Below, one piece after another: positions 60,678 through 64,000 of a stretch of 64,000 bases of DNA. A model generated the notes under the pieces. That model was not told the origin of the DNA. It ran no database searches and was given only the letters and a program-made list of their open reading frames with translations. Source of the stretch: Fidelibacterota bacterium (GTDB lineage Bacteria > Marinisomatota > Marinisomatia > Marinisomatales > UBA1611); contig PBKF01000043.1 of the NCBI GenBank assembly GCA_002722105.1, forward strand, positions 16,589-80,588, read 5' to 3'. The first letter of the stretch is position 1; each line of letters opens with the position of its first letter. The translations under genes were made by a program, and so were the position numbers.

Positions 60678-61520
60678 TTGGTTGATATTCTGCATAATTT
60701 AGGTTTACCCGTTAATATGTCTGTGCAAGGCGCACGTATTGATGAAATCAATGCTATAGTACACTGGCTTATGCTGGTATTGTTTGTAGGCTGGGGAACA
60801 TTTTTTATTGTTAGCCTTGTCAAGTTTCGATCTTCTAAGAACACGAAATCAGATTATGTTGGTGTTAAATCGCATTTTTCTTCTTTAGCTGAAGCAGCAG
60901 TTGCAGTGATTGAAATTGTTATCCTTTTTGGCTTTGCGTTTCCCATTTGGGCTGACCGTATTACTGATGTCCCACCACCCAGTGAAGCAGAACATATTCG
61001 TGTAATTGCACAGCAATTTGCCTGGAATGTTCATTATCCTGGCCCTGACGGAAAGTTTGGTGATGTCCGAGCTAATCTGGTTGATGAGCAGGAAAATCCA
61101 ATTGGTTTAGATCGTAGCAGTGAAAATGCATCAGATGACTTTTATACTATTAACCAACTCCATATTCCGGTCAATAAAAAGATACGGATTGATTTAACTT
61201 CTAAAGATGTGATCCATAATTTTAAGTTGCCTGAGTTAAGAGTATCACAGGATGCTATCCCCGGGATGTCTATTCCTGTTCATTTTACTGCAACCATGAC
61301 ATCGGAAGAATTCTTAAAAACGACTATTGGAACAAAAAGGGAAGGAAAATCATTAGAAATTGCCTGCGCCCAGCTTTGTGGTTTAGGGCATTATAGGATG
61401 CGGGGTTTCTTCACTGTTCACGATGATGAAGATTATCAAGCCTGGCTGGATGAACAGGCTGAATATCTGGAAGAAGATTCCGGAGACGATGATGACTGGG
61501 GTGATGACGACGACTGGTAG
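60678..61520 (+). CDS. ctaC: Cytochrome c oxidase subunit II with acidic Trp-ended tail
   Basis: 280 residues, TTG start at 60678 after tagaggatc. Two N-terminal TM helices (~28-52, ~70-92), then the Cu-A cupredoxin domain: His in VIHNFKLPEL, then EIACAQLCGLGHYRMRGFF with the two Cu-A Cys, His and Met. No CxxCH, so unlike caa3 enzymes the cytochrome c domain is not fused. The end is EDSGDDDDWGDDDDW, matching the tail of the multiheme cytochrome. Placing subunit II last in the operon (after I, III, IV and two small ORFs) departs from the usual II-I-III order. Confidence 0.94.
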   Translation: MVDILHNLGLPVNMSVQGARIDEINAIVHWLMLVLFVGWGTFFIVSLVKFRSSKNTKSDYVGVKSHFSSLAEAAVAVIEIVILFGFAFPIWADRITDVPPPSEAEHIRVIAQQFAWNVHYPGPDGKFGDVRANLVDEQENPIGLDRSSENASDDFYTINQLHIPVNKKIRIDLTSKDVIHNFKLPELRVSQDAIPGMSIPVHFTATMTSEEFLKTTIGTKREGKSLEIACAQLCGLGHYRMRGFFTVHDDEDYQAWLDEQAEYLEEDSGDDDDWGDDDDW

Positions 61521-61548
61521 AAAATATTGGAGCTAAGTATTATTTGAA

Positions 61549-61578
61549 AGCCCCTTTCAATGAATGGGGCTTTTTTTA
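61549..61578 (+). terminator. Intrinsic terminator of the oxidase operon
   Basis: agcccc (61549-61554) pairs with ggggct (61566-61571), with an inner ttca/tgaa pairing (61556-61559 with 61561-61564) across a tiny loop, followed by a run of seven to eight T. It lies 29 bases after the subunit II stop and ends the oxidase transcription unit. Confidence 0.9.
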
Positions 61579-61665
61579 TTGATTGATATATAATGACACA
61601 TGAATCTAGGATTTAATTTATTCTTTCCTGGCTTAGTTTTTTTCTGATACTGCATATAACCAAAA

Positions 61666-62889
61666 TTAATTTATAAGACTATCTGCCATTTCTAATCCTG
61701 ATTGTACTGCACCTTCAATACTACCAACTATTTGAGTTTCACCAATTATGTAAGGACTTCTTTTTTGTTTTTCTAATTGATCAAAATGGCCAGGAAGTTG
61801 GATAAAAGTTCCCTTTTTTATTTCAAAGGATTTTAAAAATTGATAATGTTGTACTTCACCACCGTAATATTTCACTAATCTACTTTGTACATGTTTGATC
61901 ATTTCTTTTTTCTGGATATTGTTTTCCTTAACATTAACTGAAATCAAATTATTACCATCCTTTGAATATGACGCTGATATGGATGTGGGAAAAGCGATAT
62001 TATTTATCAATTCATCATAAGGATAAAGATGAATATATTTCCCGTGCAATAGAGTAAGATTCGTTGAAAAATATAATGTTATTATAGAGTTATATCGATT
62101 AGGCCTACCAGTAACCAAGTGGCTGCTTTCTCCTGTAAGCACTACATTTTTTGCATTAACAATATTGCCATCATCAAAACTAATACTTTGTTGATCAATA
62201 ATATTAACTGCTTTTTTACCAATGATTATATTTTTTGCATTTATCTTATTGGATAAATCATCAGGTATTGCTTGCATACCTTTTTCAGGCAAAGATGCCA
62301 TACCAATATTCAATTTTGAAAAAACATATTTAAAAAATTTTGATGATGTTTTAAGCTTATTCTCTAAAAAAATACCTGCAAAAAACGGCTTGAAAAACAT
62401 CTCAATGATCCTATTTGAAAACCCTTGAGATAATAGATATTCATAAGTCGAAATATCAGAACTAGTATCGTGATTTATTTTATAACCCTTGAGAATAAAT
62501 TTAAGTTTTAATATTTTCAATTTATCGTGAAAAGTTGGGATATCAGAGAGTATGGTGGAAAAAATATGTCTAAAATCTCTGAGTGGGTCTGATATTCTTT
62601 TGAATGTTTCTCCATCATAAATCATTGCACCTGGTTTAAAATGATTGAGCTTTATTTCATCCAGATTCAATAGCATATTAGTCATTTCATAGGCAGTATT
62701 ATACACCTGAAAACCAAGATCAAAAATATAACCATCTATTTCTACAGAACCGACTCTACCCCCAACTCTTTCGGATTGTTCAACTAATAGAAAAGGTATA
62801 TTATTTTTCTGACACTGAATTGCGCAGGCCAGTCCTGATGGCCCAGCTCCAATGATGATTGTATCAATTATTGAAGGCATTTGCATCAT
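61666..62889 (-). CDS. FAD-dependent amine oxidase/phytoene-desaturase-like oxidoreductase
   Basis: 407 residues. N-terminal dinucleotide-binding motif TIIIGAGPSGLACAIQC (~9-25), then the flavin-containing amine-oxidase segment VGGRVGSVEIDGYIFDLGFQVYN (in parts, ~42-64). The C-terminal FAD segment is YIIGETQIVGSIEGAVQSGLEMA (~380-402, in parts). Related to protoporphyrinogen/carotenoid-type oxidoreductases; substrate unknown. The start at 62889 (MMQM) could also be the Met at 62880. A plausible promoter TTAGCA-16-TACAAT sits just upstream. It lies 46 bases downstream of a terminator hairpin in a structured leader, so expression may be attenuated. Confidence 0.87.
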   Translation of the reverse strand: MMQMPSIIDTIIIGAGPSGLACAIQCQKNNIPFLLVEQSERVGGRVGSVEIDGYIFDLGFQVYNTAYEMTNMLLNLDEIKLNHFKPGAMIYDGETFKRISDPLRDFRHIFSTILSDIPTFHDKLKILKLKFILKGYKINHDTSSDISTYEYLLSQGFSNRIIEMFFKPFFAGIFLENKLKTSSKFFKYVFSKLNIGMASLPEKGMQAIPDDLSNKINAKNIIIGKKAVNIIDQQSISFDDGNIVNAKNVVLTGESSHLVTGRPNRYNSIITLYFSTNLTLLHGKYIHLYPYDELINNIAFPTSISASYSKDGNNLISVNVKENNIQKKEMIKHVQSRLVKYYGGEVQHYQFLKSFEIKKGTFIQLPGHFDQLEKQKRSPYIIGETQIVGSIEGAVQSGLEMADSLIN

Positions 62890-62934
62890 AACATTGTACC
62901 ATGATTAATTTTTGTGCTAAATACATAAATAAAT

Positions 62935-62966
62935 AAAAAAGCGCACTTAATCTGTGCGCTTTTTTA
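62935..62966 (-). terminator. Intrinsic terminator in the leader ahead of the FAD oxidoreductase
   Basis: On the minus strand gcgcac (62959-62954) pairs with gtgcgc (62946-62941) around a 7-base loop, with six A before and six T after, so it can fold in either direction. No plus-strand gene ends just before it; for minus-strand transcription it follows the hairpin and short ORF at 62976-63066 and precedes the oxidoreductase by 46 bases. Confidence 0.9.
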
Positions 62967-62975
62967 TATTTTGAA

Positions 62976-63066
62976 GCTGACCTCTAAAGACAGCATCGTG
63001 GATTTATTTTGCTGAAACTTTGGAGGTCAGCAAATTATTTAAAATAGACAACTGATCACCTCCTTT
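62976..63066 (-). promoter_or_regulatory. Structured leader: perfect Shine-Dalgarno, 15-codon ORF and 14-bp hairpin (attenuator-like)
   Basis: Minus strand. A full 16S-complementary ribosome site (aaaaggaggtgatc, 63066-63054-ish) lies just before TTG 63051, opening a 15-residue ORF that ends at 63004 (starts MSILNNLL, ends SAK). The hairpin arms gctgacctccaaag (63031-63018) and ctttagaggtcagc (62989-62976) pair over 14 positions with one mismatch, with an inner cagc/gctg pairing. The 5' arm ctgacctcc can instead pair with the Shine-Dalgarno ggaggt plus cag (63062-63052), so two structures exclude each other. Terminator and oxidoreductase gene follow. Either a translation-coupled attenuator or an independent small RNA/peptide. 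Confidence 0.6.
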
Positions 63067-63300
63067 TAATTTGGTTAAGAAAATTCCACGCATAAAATTA
63101 ACAAAATTATATGGTAAAATTTTACATAAATAATAATTATCTAACTATTTTTCATCATAAATAAAAATTGGCACACCTTCTTAATTATCTGACTAAAGTA
63201 TTTTTCAAATTTATATAAAGTACTACATCGCCAATTAATCGAATCTGCTATTCTTAACACCTTATTCAAACAAAATTTTTAAAATAATATTGTATTAAAG
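63067..63300 (-). other. AT-rich spacer, no gene seen
   Basis: Very AT-rich sequence between the tRNA-Leu and the structured leader. I find no convincing ORF with a ribosome site and no clear hairpin. It should contain the minus-strand promoter of the leader unless that RNA is read through from the tRNA; only weak -35/-10-like matches are present. Confidence 0.5.
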
Positions 63301-63383
63301 TACCGCGGAAAGGGCTCGAACCTTCACGCACAAAGTGCACCAGATCCTAAATCTGGCGTGTCTACCAATTCCACCACCGCGGC
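63301..63383 (-). tRNA. tRNA-Leu (anticodon UAG)
   Basis: The minus strand reads an 83-nt cloverleaf: acceptor gccgcgg paired with ccgcggt (one G-U) and discriminator A. The D-arm is ggaattggtagacac, and the anticodon stem-loop is ccaga-tttagga-tctgg with anticodon TAG. The class II variable arm is tgcactttgtgcgt, and the T-arm has ggttcgagccc. The long variable arm and anticodon identify leucine. CCA is not encoded. Confidence 0.96.
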
Positions 63384-63419
63384 ATTAATTTTCTATCACA
63401 AACTTAAATATTATTACAA

Positions 63420-63452
63420 TAATAAAGCCCCACATTATGTAGGGCTTTATTT
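63420..63452 (-). terminator. Terminator after the 3' surface-protein gene
   Basis: ataaagccc (63422-63430) pairs with gggcttat-type gggctttat (63442-63450), with an inner aca/tgt pairing. On the minus strand it follows the stop of the 63472 gene by ~20 bases and ends in a T-rich stretch, separating that gene from the tRNA-Leu. Confidence 0.78.
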
Positions 63453-63471
63453 AAGTATGAGTAATCATAAT

Positions 63472-64000
63472 TTATTTCATTAAAATCATTTTTCTAGTCA
63501 ATACATTCTGTCCAGCTTGCAATCTGTAAAGATAAATTCCTGCACTGACTTGATTACCTAAAATATCTGTGGCATTCCAAGGTATGAAATGACGACCCGC
63601 TGACATATTTTGATTGACTAAGGTATTGATATTTCTACCCATAATATCATAAATCTCAATTCGAACATCTATATCTTTTGGAAGATCGTAAGTGATCATG
63701 GTTGCTGGATTGAATGGGTTTGGGAAATTCGGATATAATGCGAACTCATCAGGGACTGTAGCTGAATTATCCAGAGATAAGAAACCAGTAAATTGACCAA
63801 TGTGGTGGAAAATTGTTGTTAGAGGGTTTGCACCTGCATCACCAGCAGCTACTGGGTCTAGAACCATAAAAATAGAAGAATTATTCAAATTTTCGGGAAA
63901 TTGCACTTCAAATTCAAGTATGGGTCCAGATCCGGCTTCAATTCCTGTCGAGAAGTCAAAACCTAAGAAATAATAAGTCCCATCTTCTTGTTCCTCAGAA
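63472..64000 (-). CDS. Surface protein with FlgD-like/type IX sorting C-domain (5' partial at window end)
   Basis: Only the last ~176 residues are in the window; the frame is open to base 64000, and the GTG at 63906 is internal. The first visible part (GTYYFLGFDFSTGIEAGSGP, LEFEVQFPENLNNS) looks like a beta-rich surface domain. The last ~90 residues are a clear type A sorting domain: FALYPNFPNPFNPATMITYDL, YDIMGRNINTLVNQ, SAGIYLYRLQAG and ending TRKMILMK. Sixth such protein in the window. Function of the missing N-terminal part cannot be told. Confidence 0.85.
   Translation of the reverse strand, partial: SEEQEDGTYYFLGFDFSTGIEAGSGPILEFEVQFPENLNNSSIFMVLDPVAAGDAGANPLTTIFHHIGQFTGFLSLDNSATVPDEFALYPNFPNPFNPATMITYDLPKDIDVRIEIYDIMGRNINTLVNQNMSAGRHFIPWNATDILGNQVSAGIYLYRLQAGQNVLTRKMILMK

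Noticed and set aside
63053..63066. Plus-strand match to the end of 16S rRNA (gatcacctcctttt)
   Set aside because: Only about 14 bases match and nothing upstream resembles 16S rRNA, so it is not an rRNA gene or remnant; I read it as the complement of a very strong ribosome site.
1..64000. CRISPR arrays, insertion sequences, prophage or integrase genes
   Set aside because: No regularly spaced repeats, transposase motifs or phage genes were seen on either strand.

Overview
The window is AT-rich bacterial DNA with no rRNA, phage, IS or CRISPR. Six secreted or cell-surface proteins end in a FlgD-like / type IX sorting-type C-terminal domain (a Tyr/Phe-Pro-Asn-Pro-Phe or similar lead-in, then an Ig-like fold ending in a short Lys-rich strand). 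There is also a PorV-like outer-membrane protein, a TonB-dependent receptor with a carboxypeptidase-regulatory N-domain, and a complete aerobic respiratory chain. Together these suggest a Gram-negative member of the FCB group. My best guess is a marine Marinimicrobia (SAR406)-type organism, but this is inferred from gene content and style only.

Region 1 (1-31.7 kb) is mostly a peptidoglycan degradation and salvage island. It is interrupted at 3.6-12.7 kb by a TonB receptor / large surface protein / PorV operon and a VCBS-repeat surface protein. The island encodes a NamZ-type exo-N-acetylmuramidase, a secreted Amidase_2, a PBP4-type DD-carboxypeptidase lipoprotein, an LD-carboxypeptidase, SpmA, an SpmB fused to a VanX-type D-Ala-D-Ala dipeptidase, and an SH3-NlpC/P60 lipoprotein. 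It also encodes a GHL10 (DigH/YngK-like) glycan hydrolase, an exported GH3-serine hydrolase lipoprotein, a cytoplasmic NagZ, an ASKHA sugar kinase, a SpoIID-domain protein without a signal peptide, two sodium:solute symporters, a DUF5009-type membrane protein (possible MurNAc importer) and a PqqB-like metallo-beta-lactamase-fold protein. Read together, wall fragments are stripped of peptide outside, glycans and peptides are imported, and amino sugars and D-Ala-D-Ala are recovered. No murQ, anmK, ampG or mpl is visible here.

Region 2 (31.8-43.3 kb) is general accessory metabolism: an SDR, BioY, a pterin dehydratase that appears to start at AUA, a MATE exporter, an SLC13/RCK transporter, a GAF-HD-GYP phosphodiesterase split by a one-base frameshift, and a 1524-residue AMP-ligase fused to a large unrecognised region and a GNAT domain.

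Region 3 (43.4-61.6 kb) is the respiratory chain. A minus-strand block encodes heme A synthesis and oxidase assembly (ctaA, sco, ctaB, ctaM). Facing it is a plus-strand block: an SRPBCC/repeat protein, three tiny membrane proteins, a HEAT-repeat protein, Rieske, split b6-type cytochrome b and an eight-heme cytochrome c. After a terminator come a CusF-SCO protein and an amicyanin-like cupredoxin on the minus strand, then a ferredoxin and an oxidase operon in the unusual order I-III-IV-small-small-II. The eight-heme cytochrome and oxidase subunit II share an acidic Asp-rich C-terminal tail ending in Trp.

Region 4 (61.6-64 kb) holds a FAD-dependent oxidoreductase. It is preceded by a structured leader (perfect Shine-Dalgarno, 15-codon ORF, 14-bp hairpin, intrinsic terminator) that looks like an attenuator or an independent small RNA. 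A tRNA-Leu(UAG) and the 3' part of another type IX-style surface protein complete the window.
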